64,000 bases of DNA from Dyella sp. BiH032. Its GTDB lineage: Bacteria; Pseudomonadota; Gammaproteobacteria; Xanthomonadales; Rhodanobacteraceae. The DNA is taken from NCBI RefSeq assembly GCF_031954525.1, contig NZ_CP134867.1, positions 3,224,001-3,288,000 on the forward strand, given 5' to 3'. This document shows, one piece after another, positions 48,153 through 59,912 of the stretch. The notes under the pieces were generated by a model. It did not search any database. It was not told where the DNA came from and was given only the letters and a program-made list of their open reading frames with translations. Every line of letters starts with the position of its first letter. The first letter of the stretch is position 1. The position numbers and the translations under genes were made by a program.

Positions 48153-48156
<4 letters not shown>
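47101..48156 (+). CDS. Sugar phosphate isomerase/epimerase (cytoplasmic TIM barrel)
   Basis: 351 residues, no signal peptide. Barrel and metal-site segments: WASSLGFVGVQIPSND, AVTELSTHLQGQLVASHP, VDVCYELHPGEDLHDG, NILYDPSHMVLQQLDY, IRAFHVKDAEFRPNGR and WAVLEWECCIKDS. The paired Glu, Asp, His and Glu ligands of the xylose-isomerase-like fold are all present. It starts 3 bases after the small subunit gene and overlaps the next gene. It likely handles the imported keto-sugar; IolE or similar activities are alternatives. Confidence 0.88.
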
Positions 48157-49058
<902 letters not shown>

Positions 49059-49078
49059 CCGCCCAACGGACCCACGCC

Positions 49079-49861
49079 ATGAACTCGCGTATAGCGCTCG
49101 CCCTCCTCCCCATCGCGCTCGCCGCTTCCGCCGCGGCGGCGCAGAACACGCCGCCGGCCGGCGACCCCAAGGCCACCGAGCAATGGGAACCGGTACCGCC
49201 GGTAGTGACGCCCGGCCAGCGCGATGCCGCGCCGCCTTCCGACGCGGTCGTACTGTTCGACGGCCGCAGCCTCGACCAGTGGGAGGCCTCGAAGGACCAC
49301 TCGCCCGCGCATTGGAAAGCCCATGACGGCATGCTGACCGTCGACAAGGCTACCGGCAACATCCAGACCAGGCGCCGCTTCAAGAGCTACCAGCTGCACC
49401 TGGAATGGCAGATACCGAAGAACGTCACCGGCGAAGGCCAGGCGCGCGGCAACAGCGGCGTGTTCCTCGCCTCGACCGGCCCGGGCGACGAAGGCTACGA
49501 AGTCCAGATCCTGGACTCGTACAACAACAAGACCTACGTCAACGGCCAGGCCGCCTCCATCTACAAGCAGACGCCGCCGCTGGCCAATGCCATGCGCCCG
49601 CCGGGCGAATGGCAGGCCTACGACATCGTGTGGACCGCGCCGAGCTTCGCCGCCGACGGCAGCCTGAAGTCGCCGGCCTACGTCACCGTGTTCCACAACG
49701 GCGTGCTGGTGCAGAACCACACCCAGCTGCAGGGCGAGACGTTCTACATCGGCAAGCCGGTCTACAAGCCCTACGTCGATGCGCCGATCAAGCTGCAGGC
49801 GCACGGCGACCCGTCGGCGCCGATCAGCTTCCGCAATATCTGGGTGCGTCCGCTCGACTGA
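49079..49861 (+). CDS. 3-keto-disaccharide hydrolase family protein (DUF1080)
   Basis: 260 residues with a Sec signal peptide (LALLPIALAASAAAAQ). The concanavalin-like domain shows AVVLFDGRSLDQWEASKDHS, GNIQTRRRFKSYQLHLEWQI, RGNSGVFLASTGPGDEGYEV, KQTPPLANAMRPPGEWQAYD and a C-terminal IKLQAHGDPSAPISFRNIWV. Recent work assigns PF06439 to cleavage of 3-keto-glycosides. As last gene of this operon it would act in the periplasm on the product of the GMC dehydrogenase. Confidence 0.92.
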   Translation: MNSRIALALLPIALAASAAAAQNTPPAGDPKATEQWEPVPPVVTPGQRDAAPPSDAVVLFDGRSLDQWEASKDHSPAHWKAHDGMLTVDKATGNIQTRRRFKSYQLHLEWQIPKNVTGEGQARGNSGVFLASTGPGDEGYEVQILDSYNNKTYVNGQAASIYKQTPPLANAMRPPGEWQAYDIVWTAPSFAADGSLKSPAYVTVFHNGVLVQNHTQLQGETFYIGKPVYKPYVDAPIKLQAHGDPSAPISFRNIWVRPLD

Positions 49862-49887
49862 GCGAAGCCACAGCCGGCCCATGCGGC

Positions 49888-49914
49888 GCCTGCTCGACAA
49901 GCTCGCGAGCAGGC
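49888..49914 (+). terminator. Stem-loop after the 3-keto-glycoside operon
   Basis: GCCTGCTCG and CGAGCAGGC form a 9-bp stem with a 9-base loop, 27 bases after the operon's last stop codon. No T run follows, so Rho-independent termination is uncertain; it may protect the mRNA 3' end. Confidence 0.45.
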
Positions 49915-50033
49915 GCAAGCAAATGCAGAAGACGGACATGCCGCAGCTGGATGGCGCCGGAGCGCCCTGTCGTCCCAGCGAGCGCCGCCAGCCAGCCGAC
50001 GTACTGAGCCACTCGCAGTCATTGTGACGGTCT

Positions 50034-50057
50034 GGCCGGGGAAACGATTCCCCGGCC
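50034..50057. terminator. Bidirectional stem-loop between convergent genes
   Basis: GGCCGGGGAA-ACGA-TTCCCCGGCC is a perfect 10-bp stem with a 4-base loop. It lies between the convergent DUF1080 gene and the PNGase A-like gene. The stem ends in AA/TT, and a bidirectional terminator is the natural reading, although T tracts are short. Confidence 0.65.
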
Positions 50058-50102
50058 GATTGGCTGTCCGATAGCGGCTGTTATCTGGCCGCATTCACGC
50101 GC

Positions 50103-52088
50103 TTACGGATAACCGAGCCACCCCAGCGCATCCGGCGACCCGTCCGGCCGGCTCTGCCAGAACAGGCGGTTCTGCCCGTCCGTGCAGCTGCCGCCGGTGT
50201 TCCACGTCGCCAGCTTGCCGTCGCGCGTGGTGAGCATGGTGTCGTAGCAGCTGCCCAGCGAATCGTTGAAGCGGAAGGTCTGCCAGCTGTTGCGGTCGTT
50301 GACCTTGGTGAACACGCGGTACGGATAGAGGCCGGTCGTGACGTCGAGTTCGCCGCCGGTGAGGTTCTGCGTGACCGCGCTGTAGACCGTATTGCCGTTC
50401 GCGCGGCGCACCAGCTGCAGGCCCACGTCCTGGCGGAACTTCTTGATCTCGCGCTCCACCGTCGGGTCGTGCCACAGGTAGTAATAGCTCGACATCGGAT
50501 AACCGTAGTTGGTGATGTGCTCGTCGGCCAGCACACCGTTGAGATAGGTGCGCGTCTTGCCGGACTCCGTGCTTTTCAGGGTGATGGTCTTCTCGTAGAT
50601 CCGGCGCGACATCGAACCGACCCGCTCGCTCGACACGCTGAACTGCTGCGTGTTGTCGAAGTTCACCCAACGCTCGACGCGATGGCGGATGCGCCCCTTG
50701 GAGCCATCCACGTAGCCATCGATCACGAAGTGCCGGCGCAAGGCCGTGGTGAGGCTGCCGCCGAGGTTGCCCTGGCGATCGCGCGCCAGAGTGCTGGTCG
50801 ACCGCGGCGTGGCCGGCAGGCCGGCGAGATCATTGCGGGTGACCATGCCGGTTACCTGCTTCAGGCGATGGTCCTGGTAGAGCAGCAGGTTGGCCGTCGC
50901 CCACACGCCCGCTACGGGATTGTTGGTCAGCGCCGCACGGCTGTTGCTGGCGATGCCCACCGCCACCGTATGCGGCGCGCCATCGCTGAGCATCGCCGCG
51001 AACGGACTCAGATCGACGCGGTGCGGTACGTACAGGAACTCCTGCGGCTGCATGGAGGAACGCCACAACTTGGCATCGCCCTCGCTCATGGTGGGATAGG
51101 ACGGATACAGCGGCACCACGCCGGCGGGGCGGCCATCGATGCTCACCTCCGCCTCGCGGAACGCGCCGCCGATGCAATGCGCCGCAAAGTTGCGCTTCTC
51201 GTCCAGCACGAGCCGGGGAAACGCCGCGGCCAGCGGGAACGGCACGCAGGTGAACCAGGGATCGTTGGTGTCGAGATAGCCGGTCTGCGTGCTGGTCGGT
51301 ACGTAGTTGTAGGTCGAGGGACGCACGATCACGTCCAGATACGCGCGCTCGATGTTCCGTGGCAGCGATGCCTGCCCAGCCTTGTTGAGCGTGACTTCCA
51401 GGCGATCCGCGGTGGTGCGCAGGTCGGCCAGCACACCGAGGGCGTAGCTGTCGTTGGAGAACTGGGCAGCGCCAAGCGGGATCACCGTGTCGGGCGCCAC
51501 CGGCACCGGCTCAGTGGCCGTGGGCGGGTAGTACTTGAGGCGAGCGACGCCGAAGAAGCTCGGGCCGCTTTTCGTGGTTTCGTCGCCCACGCCGGCGATC
51601 CAGTTGCCCGAGGCCTGATGCGTGCCGCCGCGGTAGCGGAGCAGCGAGGCGTAATCGGTCACGTCGCGCTCGAGATGGCCGCAGTACACCTCGTTGCACG
51701 GAGCCATCACATCGTGGTTGCTGGCCAGCGCGATGCTGCCGAAGTAGAGGTTCACGCCATCCAGCCACACCGTCAGCGGCAGCGGTACGCGATTGCCTGG
51801 CCTGTCGTCGGTGAGGTTGAAGTCCATCTCCAGCACGATCTTGGCCCACGGGCCCGCGCCGCAGTGGTAGGGCGAATAACTGAAGAATCCATAGCCCTCG
51901 CCGATCGTCGATACGTTGGCCAGCTCTTCGGTGCACGGCGTACTCGACGGACGCGGCACGGAAGGATCAGCGCGCACCAGGAAATCGGTCCCTGGCGTCG
52001 GCGCATCCGCGGCGACGGCGCACGCGCTCCAGGCAAGGCAGGCAAGCAGGACAGACACGGCGAAGCGGCCGGCGAATCCGGGGAACAT
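50103..52088 (-). CDS. Secreted PNGase A-like peptide:N-glycosidase (PF12222)
   Basis: 661 residues from MFPGFAGRFAVSVLLACLAW, a Sec signal ending near AVAA. A GGAG ribosome site sits six bases before this ATG; the ATG six bases upstream overlaps it. Family blocks: YHCGAGPWAKIVLEMDFNLT, VWLDGVNLYFGSIA, RDVTDYASLLRYRGG, and EFLYVPHRVDLSPFAAMLSD followed by VAVGIASNSRAAL. PNGase A enzymes remove N-glycans, including plant-type core-fucosylated ones, from glycopeptides. Several cysteines suggest periplasmic or extracellular disulfides. Bacterial members are uncommon; plant association is an inference. Confidence 0.8.
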   Translation of the reverse strand: MFPGFAGRFAVSVLLACLAWSACAVAADAPTPGTDFLVRADPSVPRPSSTPCTEELANVSTIGEGYGFFSYSPYHCGAGPWAKIVLEMDFNLTDDRPGNRVPLPLTVWLDGVNLYFGSIALASNHDVMAPCNEVYCGHLERDVTDYASLLRYRGGTHQASGNWIAGVGDETTKSGPSFFGVARLKYYPPTATEPVPVAPDTVIPLGAAQFSNDSYALGVLADLRTTADRLEVTLNKAGQASLPRNIERAYLDVIVRPSTYNYVPTSTQTGYLDTNDPWFTCVPFPLAAAFPRLVLDEKRNFAAHCIGGAFREAEVSIDGRPAGVVPLYPSYPTMSEGDAKLWRSSMQPQEFLYVPHRVDLSPFAAMLSDGAPHTVAVGIASNSRAALTNNPVAGVWATANLLLYQDHRLKQVTGMVTRNDLAGLPATPRSTSTLARDRQGNLGGSLTTALRRHFVIDGYVDGSKGRIRHRVERWVNFDNTQQFSVSSERVGSMSRRIYEKTITLKSTESGKTRTYLNGVLADEHITNYGYPMSSYYYLWHDPTVEREIKKFRQDVGLQLVRRANGNTVYSAVTQNLTGGELDVTTGLYPYRVFTKVNDRNSWQTFRFNDSLGSCYDTMLTTRDGKLATWNTGGSCTDGQNRLFWQSRPDGSPDALGWLGYP

Positions 52089-52306
52089 GACCATCTCCAA
52101 GTGATTCCCCCCTGCGCCGGCGATGGTAAAAGCCGTGGCCGGGAAAAAGCGTGATACGTGCCGCATGGAGGCGACGCGTCGTGTTCATGCGTGCACATCG
52201 CGGGCTCGTTGTCAGCGCTTCGCAAGCCACGCATCCGCTCCGCTCACATTGCGCCAGTGCATGTCATCGCTGCGAGGCAGTCCGCCGCGCCTCGATGACG
52301 GCCCGC

Positions 52307-52324
52307 CATTTAGACGTCCAAATG
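52307..52324. promoter_or_regulatory. Near-perfect 18-bp dyad upstream of the PI-PLC gene
   Basis: CATTTAGACGTCCAAATG: arms CATTT/AAATG around GACGTC, symmetric at 16 of 18 positions. It lies in the 358-base divergent gap between the PNGase A-like and PI-PLC-like genes, 123 bases before the latter. Nothing else is recognisable in that gap. The core resembles operators with an AGACGTCT centre; the regulator is unknown. Confidence 0.4.
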
Positions 52325-52446
52325 CCGAGCGCAGCCTTCACACCACCGTCACCGAAATGCAAAACCGAGATCCCAGAATCGCCCGGATATCTCGATCAAA
52401 ACGCCGCGACACGTACATCGGGCCGGCCCACACGCAGCGAACCACC

Positions 52447-53613
52447 ATGACCGATCTGTGTCCGTCGCCAGGAATGCGGCCTTCCTCTCGCCATCTACGT
52501 CGACGCTTCCGCACCGGCGCGCTCGGCGCCTTGCTCTACGTTCTTGCCGCCGGTACGAACGCCGGCACCGCCGCGCCGCTGCGGCTCAACCAGCTCCAGT
52601 ACGTCGGCAGCCACAACAGCTATCACGCCGGACTCGCGCCGGGCGAGGCGGCGGTGCTGAAGACATTCGACCCGGCCCTGTTCGCCGCACTCGACTACCG
52701 GCATCCGCCGCTGGCCCGTCAGTTCGACGACGGCGTGCGCCAGATCGAGCTGGACATCTATGCGGATGCCGCCGGCGGGCGCTATGCGCATCCTGCCATC
52801 GCCGCGCAGGTGGCCAAGGCCGGCCTGCCACCCGATCCGCCTTTCGCCGCGGCGGACGTGATGAAGCGTCCGGGTTTCAAGGTGATGCACATGCAGGACC
52901 TGGACCAGCGCAGCACCTGCCAACCCCGGGTGGCCTGCCTGCGCGAGGTGCGCGCCTGGTCGAAGGCGCACCCGCGCCATTTGCCGCTGTTCGTGCTGCT
53001 GGAAACCGAGCAATCGCCGCAGCACCTGCCTTTCCCTGCCGTATCGCCCGAGCCCTTCGACGCCAAGACGCTCGACGCGCTGGATGCGACCCTCCGTTCG
53101 GTGTTCGCGCGCGAGGAATACCTCGCCCCCGACGACGTGCGCGGCGGCTTCGCCACGCTCAACGCCGCCATTCTCGCCCAAGGCTGGCCGACGCTGGAGA
53201 GCGCGCGCGGCAAGGTGATCTTCCTGCTCGACCAGCGTGTCGTTGGGCCGGCCTATCTGCAGGGACATCCCTCGCTGCGCGGCCGCGTGATGTTCACCAA
53301 CGCCGTACCCGGCACCGACGATGCCGCCTTCACCGAACTCAACGACGGCGATGCGGATAGCATCGCGCGCCTGGTGCGGCAGGGTTACCTGGTCCGCACC
53401 CGCACCGATGCGGACCTGAAGGAAGCGCGACGCAACGACACCGCGCGGCGCGATGCCATGCTCGCCAGCGGCGCGCAGTTGCTGAGCACCGACTTTCCCG
53501 CAGGCGAGCCCGCGGCCAACGGCTATGCCGTCGGCTTTCCCGATCATCACCCTGCGCGCTGCAATCCGCAGTTCGCGCCATCGCGTTGCGGCGCCGCCGA
53601 CCTCTCACCCTGA
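52447..53613 (+). CDS. Ca2+-dependent phosphoinositide phospholipase C-like secreted protein
   Basis: 388 residues with an N-terminal signal (about residues 18-42, GALGALLYVLAAGTNAGTAA). The PI-PLC catalytic histidines are in LQYVGSHNSYHAGL and FKVMHMQDLD; the acidic calcium site is in DGVRQIELDIYAD. Later FLLDQRVVGPAYLQG and QLLSTDFPAGEP match the PF16670 family. It would cleave phosphoinositides or GPI-like lipids outside the cell. The first ATG of the signal-containing frame is used. It is followed at 78 bases by a phosphatase gene, so phosphate release from lipids or inositol phosphates is a possible joint role. Confidence 0.85.
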   Translation: MTDLCPSPGMRPSSRHLRRRFRTGALGALLYVLAAGTNAGTAAPLRLNQLQYVGSHNSYHAGLAPGEAAVLKTFDPALFAALDYRHPPLARQFDDGVRQIELDIYADAAGGRYAHPAIAAQVAKAGLPPDPPFAAADVMKRPGFKVMHMQDLDQRSTCQPRVACLREVRAWSKAHPRHLPLFVLLETEQSPQHLPFPAVSPEPFDAKTLDALDATLRSVFAREEYLAPDDVRGGFATLNAAILAQGWPTLESARGKVIFLLDQRVVGPAYLQGHPSLRGRVMFTNAVPGTDDAAFTELNDGDADSIARLVRQGYLVRTRTDADLKEARRNDTARRDAMLASGAQLLSTDFPAGEPAANGYAVGFPDHHPARCNPQFAPSRCGAADLSP

Positions 53614-53691
53614 AACGCAGCGCCGCCGTCCATCGCAAAGCGCTGCTCGTCCGGCACCCACGCCGGTGCTTTCCTGCAAGGACCCCATGCC

Positions 53692-54987
53692 ATGGCAATC
53701 CGTATCACCACGTACCGGTGGCTGCCGCACGCGCTGGGATGGCTGCTGCTCGGCGCCTGCCTGGCGGTGCTGTCGGCGCGGGCCGACGCGATCGACGATG
53801 GCGACCTGCGCCTGGAGCGCGTCATCCTGCTCTATCGCCATGGCGTCCGCACGCCGCTGCCCGGCGAAATCCAGCTCGACGAGGCGTCCGGCAAACCCTG
53901 GCCCCGCTGGACACAACCGCCCAGCCAGCTGACACCGCACGGCGTGGCCGGCGTGAAGCAAATGGGTACTTATGACCGCCGTCGCCTGGCCGCGCAGGGC
54001 CTGTTCGCCGAACGCGGCTGTCCTCCCGCGGGCCAGTTATGGTTCTGGGCCAATACCGACCAGCGCACCATCGACAGCGCCGCCGCACTAGCGGAAAGTT
54101 TCGCGCCCGGTTGCCATGTGACGGTCCGCCATTTGCCGCAAGGCAGTGAAGATCCGCTGTTCCATCCCATCGAAGCCAAGGCGACGGACTGGCGTGCCGC
54201 CGATGCGATCGCCTCCATCCAGAGCGAAACGGGCGGCCCCGATGCCCTCCTCGTTCCCCACGCCGACGCGCTGGCCGCCATGGCCCAGGTCATGGGCTGC
54301 GGCGGCGATCGCGATCCGGCGTGGTGCTCGCCCACGCATTGGCAAGGCGACCTTTCGCTTTCCCCCGACATCGGCGACATGACCCTGACCGGCCCCATCG
54401 CCACCACCTCCGGCACCGCCGAAGCCATCCTGATGGCGTACGCCGAAGGGCGGCAGCTCGACCAGGTCGGCTGGGGCCGCACCGACGTCTTGCGCAGGCA
54501 GCAACTCTCCCAGCTCCACGCCCTGCTCTTCGACATCCACGCCCGCCCGCGCTACCAGTCCGAACGCGTGGCCTCGGTCATGAGCCGGCGCGTACTCGAC
54601 CTGCTGACCGCCCCCACCGCACCGAAACTCAACGTGCTGGTCGGCAGCGACAACAACATCGTAGCCCTGGCCTCCGTACTCGGCATGCATTTCCAACTCG
54701 CCGGCTACGCCAAGGACGACCCACCGATCGGCGGCGCACTGGGCATCGAACTGTGGCGCCGCCCATCGGACGGCAAGCGCTATGTACGCGCGTTCTACCA
54801 GGCGCAGAGCCTGGACCAACTGCGCAACCTGAGCCCTCTCGACGACACCTCACCACCGGCCATGCAGGTGCTGCAGCCGAGTGGGTGCATGGCTGGCGAA
54901 CATGGGGTATGCCCGGTGGAGAGTGTGGTGCCGGCGTTGCAGCGGGCGGCGACGCATGTGAGGGAAGGAGTGCGGGAAGGAGTGTGA
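53692..54987 (+). CDS. Histidine acid phosphatase (phytase/glucose-1-phosphatase-like) with altered HD motif
   Basis: 431 residues with an N-terminal signal (HALGWLLLGACLAVLSARAD). The nucleophile motif is ERVILLYRHGVRTPLPG (R-H-G-x-R-x-P). Further family blocks: FWANTDQRTIDSAAALAESF, and WRRPSDGKRYVRAFYQAQSL near the end. The proton-donor region reads NVLVGSDNNIVAL where AppA and Agp have GHDTN, so His is replaced by Ser while the acidic Asp is kept. It probably releases phosphate from sugar or inositol phosphates in the periplasm. Codons of the last 35 residues turn G-rich toward the repeat island. Confidence 0.87.
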   Translation: MAIRITTYRWLPHALGWLLLGACLAVLSARADAIDDGDLRLERVILLYRHGVRTPLPGEIQLDEASGKPWPRWTQPPSQLTPHGVAGVKQMGTYDRRRLAAQGLFAERGCPPAGQLWFWANTDQRTIDSAAALAESFAPGCHVTVRHLPQGSEDPLFHPIEAKATDWRAADAIASIQSETGGPDALLVPHADALAAMAQVMGCGGDRDPAWCSPTHWQGDLSLSPDIGDMTLTGPIATTSGTAEAILMAYAEGRQLDQVGWGRTDVLRRQQLSQLHALLFDIHARPRYQSERVASVMSRRVLDLLTAPTAPKLNVLVGSDNNIVALASVLGMHFQLAGYAKDDPPIGGALGIELWRRPSDGKRYVRAFYQAQSLDQLRNLSPLDDTSPPAMQVLQPSGCMAGEHGVCPVESVVPALQRAATHVREGVREGV

Positions 54988-55052
54988 GGCGAGCGGGTCA
55001 AGTTGGCTGCACGGGCTCGCTTGGCTGGCAGAGCTATCGAAACCTTATCGCC

Positions 55053-55462
55053 AGCACCCGCCCCTCATCCCGCCTTCTCTCCCACGGGGACTACCTTCGG
55101 GTCGCCCGGAGGGGAGAAGGCGAAGTGAATACCGAGGCAAGAACAAACAAGAGCGAGCGAAGCGACGCTCCGTAACGCTCTTGATCTCCCGGGTTCCCTT
55201 CGCGGCGGTGAGGGCTGGACGATCAGGCCGCCGCAGGCGGGCGGGGACAGGACGTCCCCGCCTTTTCGATCAGGGCAGGATGCCCTGTCGAAAAGCCCGG
55301 CCAGCCCTCAACGCACCCGGAGGTGGCGAAGGCCACCGGAGGGCGCCGCGCAGGGTGCCTTTTCTTCTTGGTTACTTCTTCTTTGGGCAAGCAAAGAAGA
55401 AGTAACTCGCTCTCCGGCAGGAGAGCGAAACCCTCGCCCGCCGGGCGAGACAAGGCTGGCCA
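55053..55462 (+). repeat. Multi-hairpin repeat, family A copy 2
   Basis: Occupies most of the 540-base gap 54988-55527. Same order of stems as at 13661-14050, with paired differences: the arm GTTACTTCTTCTTTG pairs with CAAAGAAGAAGTAAC (one more pair), CAGGGCA/TGCCCTG replaces CGGGCA/TGCCCG, GGTGGC/GCCACC replaces GCAGC/GCTGC, and CTCGCCC/GGGCGAG replaces CTCGCCCC/GGGGCGAG. Module R here has a 22-base insert (ACTACCTTCGGGTCGCCC) shared only with the copy at 58405-58483. The following DNA to 55600 is A/C-rich. Confidence 0.85.
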
Positions 55463-55527
55463 CGAGGCGACCTACGCCGGAATCACGGCGATGAAACGAC
55501 GAACCCAAAAACAAGCGCCCACCGTCG

Positions 55528-57930
<2,403 letters not shown>

Positions 57931-58069
57931 GTTGGGGTGGGTTCCTTGCGGGCTGACGGGTGACCGGGTGGGTCGAGGTTGGCGGGAGTTTAGTGGGGTG
58001 TGGGGGATGGTGCTTCTTGATTTCTGATGGGGGTGTTGGGGGATGGGGTTGTCGCGCGTGTCGCCAGTC

Positions 58070-58483
58070 GTGTCTCGCCCCTCGCGGGGCGAGGGTTTCG
58101 CTCTCCTGCCGGAGAGCGAGTTACTTCTTCTTGCTTGCCCAAGAAGAAGTAACCAAGAAGAAGGGCCCCCTGCGCGGCGCCCTCCGCAGCCTTCGCTGCT
58201 CCGGGTGCGTTGAGGGCTGGCCGGGCTTTTCGACAGGGCATCCATGCCCTGATCGAAAAGGCGGGGACGTCCTGTCCCCGCCCCGCTTCGCGGGCCTGAT
58301 CGTCCAGCCCTCACCGCCGCGAAGGGAACCCGGAAGATCAATAGCGGCACGGAGCGTCGCTTCGCTCGCTCTTGTTGGGTCGTTGGCTGCTTGCCTCGGT
58401 ACCGCACTTCTCCTTCTCCCCTCCGGGCGACCCGAAGGTAGTCCCCGTGGGAGAGAAGGCGGGATGAGGGGCGGGTGCTCGCG
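58070..58483 (-). repeat. Multi-hairpin repeat, family A copy 3 (inverted)
   Basis: Inverted relative to the copies at 13661 and 55053. On the minus strand it shows the same stems: GCGGGGAC/GTCCCCGC, CTTTTCGATCAGGGCA with TGCCCTGTCGAAAAG, GCAGC-GAAG-GCTGC, GTTACTTCTTCTTG/CAAGAAGAAGTAAC, CGCTCTCC/GGAGAGCG and CTCGCCCC/GGGGCGAG. Its module R (58405-58483) has the same insert as copy 2. With copy 2 it brackets the UvrA-like gene as inverted repeats. Confidence 0.85.
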
Positions 58484-58634
58484 AAGGCCCGGCTAGAGCA
58501 ACTCCACATGTTGAGATGCGCCGCAGGCGCATCTCAACGAAGCGATATGCATGAAGATGGCGTGTGTTGGGGTTTGCTGCGTTTACTCCGACAGCATTCG
58601 CGTGGGGAGCGATGGAAGGTTTCGCTCCGTAGGG

Positions 58635-58678
58635 CCCCTCACCCCGGCCCTCTCCCCGGAGGGGAGAGGGAGAAGTGA
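58635..58678 (+). repeat. Solo copy of module R
   Basis: CCCCTCACCCCGGCCCTCTC with the stem CTCTCCCC-GGA-GGGGAGAG. It shares the prefix CGCTCCGTAGG with the copy at 21863. It lies in the 993-base stretch 57931-58923, which apart from this, the family A copy and a hexamer repeat shows no convincing gene. Confidence 0.75.
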
Positions 58679-58741
58679 GGCGTGTCGCTACGGGAAAGAG
58701 CAGCCTCAGCGTTCCTGGATATCGCTAATCAGCCACTGCCA

Positions 58742-58777
<36 letters not shown>

Positions 58778-58923
58778 GCTACCACGTACTTCCTGCCATC
58801 CATCTCCTACCCTTCTCTCCAACTCCATCCGCCACATCGACGTCTGAGCACTCCGATGCTCAGCGCTTCAAAACTCCACAACATCAAAGCCCCAACGTTC
58901 CGGAGCTTCTAAATCCCAGCACC

Positions 58924-59223
58924 TCAACCCCCAGCCCGCCGAAGCGGCGTGAACCCCGCCGGTGGTACGTCGTTGTCGATGTGCCGATTCCGGTGGAGCG
59001 CGATCAGGCGGACGGCGCGGTAGGTCATGCGCAGGTGGACGATGCGTCCGTTGGCTTCCATTCTTGCGGGGGCCAGTGCGGCGAGGCCGGCTTCGACGGG
59101 GGCGAGGTAGCCCATCAGCATCAGCCGTGCGGCGGGGGCGCGGGCGATCAGGGGGCGTTTGCCTGCGTCGATCAGCAGCAAAGTGTCGATGTCGGTCTGG
59201 TCGGGTTCGATGGGCATGGCCAT
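58924..59223 (-). CDS. Small protein of unknown function
   Basis: 99 residues (or 97 from the second ATG at 59217, which has better spacing to the ribosome site AGGAGG). Not recognised. It begins MPIEPDQTDIDTLLLIDAGK after the second Met and has a middle part RIVHLRMTYRAVRLIALHRN. Soluble, without signal or membrane helix. It is the last of a run of minus-strand small genes from the DUF1330 gene; 107 bases separate it from the AroQ-like gene. Codon use is ordinary for the genome, which supports a real gene. Confidence 0.55.
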   Translation of the reverse strand: MAMPIEPDQTDIDTLLLIDAGKRPLIARAPAARLMLMGYLAPVEAGLAALAPARMEANGRIVHLRMTYRAVRLIALHRNRHIDNDVPPAGFTPLRRAGG

Positions 59224-59330
59224 CGCCCTCCTTCTTCTTCTGAACCAAGGACAGGAATTTAGGCACCCAGGCAGCGTCGTCGGCGCGTACCGGGTAGCCG
59301 ATCATGGCCGATGGCCATGACAAAGCCTTT

Positions 59331-59750
59331 TCAGGCCGCCAGCTGTCGCAGGGCGATGCCCATGGCAATGCGGTAGCTGGCCGAGAGGTCGCCGTTGATG
59401 ACGATGGTGGCCAGCGGCGCATGATGAGGACTATCGGGGGACGCCATCGCGGCGCCGCTGTCATCATGAATTTCGATGTAGGGGGTCGGCAGAGCATCCA
59501 GCGCTTCGTGCAGGCTGGCTTCCGGCTGGCGGCTGACCTGGCCTGCCAGTTCGCCAGGATCGAACACGACGAACTCCGTATCGCCTGGACGCAGCGAGCG
59601 GATGCAGCCGACCATTTCGCGCAGACCGGCGCAGGAAAGGACTGCGAGCGTATGCCCCGCCGCCTGCACGGCGCGCTGCAATGCCACCACGAAATCGCCG
59701 CCTACGGCGTGGCCGTCGGCGTGCGGTCCTTGAACGATCAGAATGGTCAT
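59331..59750 (-). CDS. Divergent type II dehydroquinase (AroQ)-fold protein
   Basis: 139 residues, close to AroQ in length (about 145). The first strand MTILIVQGPHADGHAVGG matches the AroQ opening (ILVLNGPNLN), PTPYIEIHDDSGAA matches the catalytic-His strand (VEVHLSN), and ATIVINGDLSASYRIAMGIA matches the last strand and helix. The loop with the catalytic tyrosine (REP-x-x-Y) is missing and the GPNLN asparagines are changed, so dehydroquinase activity is unlikely. It may be a repurposed paralogue. The assignment rests on pattern similarity only. Confidence 0.55.
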   Translation of the reverse strand: MTILIVQGPHADGHAVGGDFVVALQRAVQAAGHTLAVLSCAGLREMVGCIRSLRPGDTEFVVFDPGELAGQVSRQPEASLHEALDALPTPYIEIHDDSGAAMASPDSPHHAPLATIVINGDLSASYRIAMGIALRQLAA

Positions 59751-59912
59751 GGTCGATGCGCCGTGCCTTGGGAGAAGCGAGGCTCATCATGCCGGGAGCG
59801 CGAATAAAGGTTCCGCCAAGCGCGGGCGGCGCCGCATAAATTCCGCGCATTTTTTTCGCGATACGCGGCGCGCAACAGCGGCTTTTTCCGATGCGCCGCG
59901 CACGGCGGCCCG

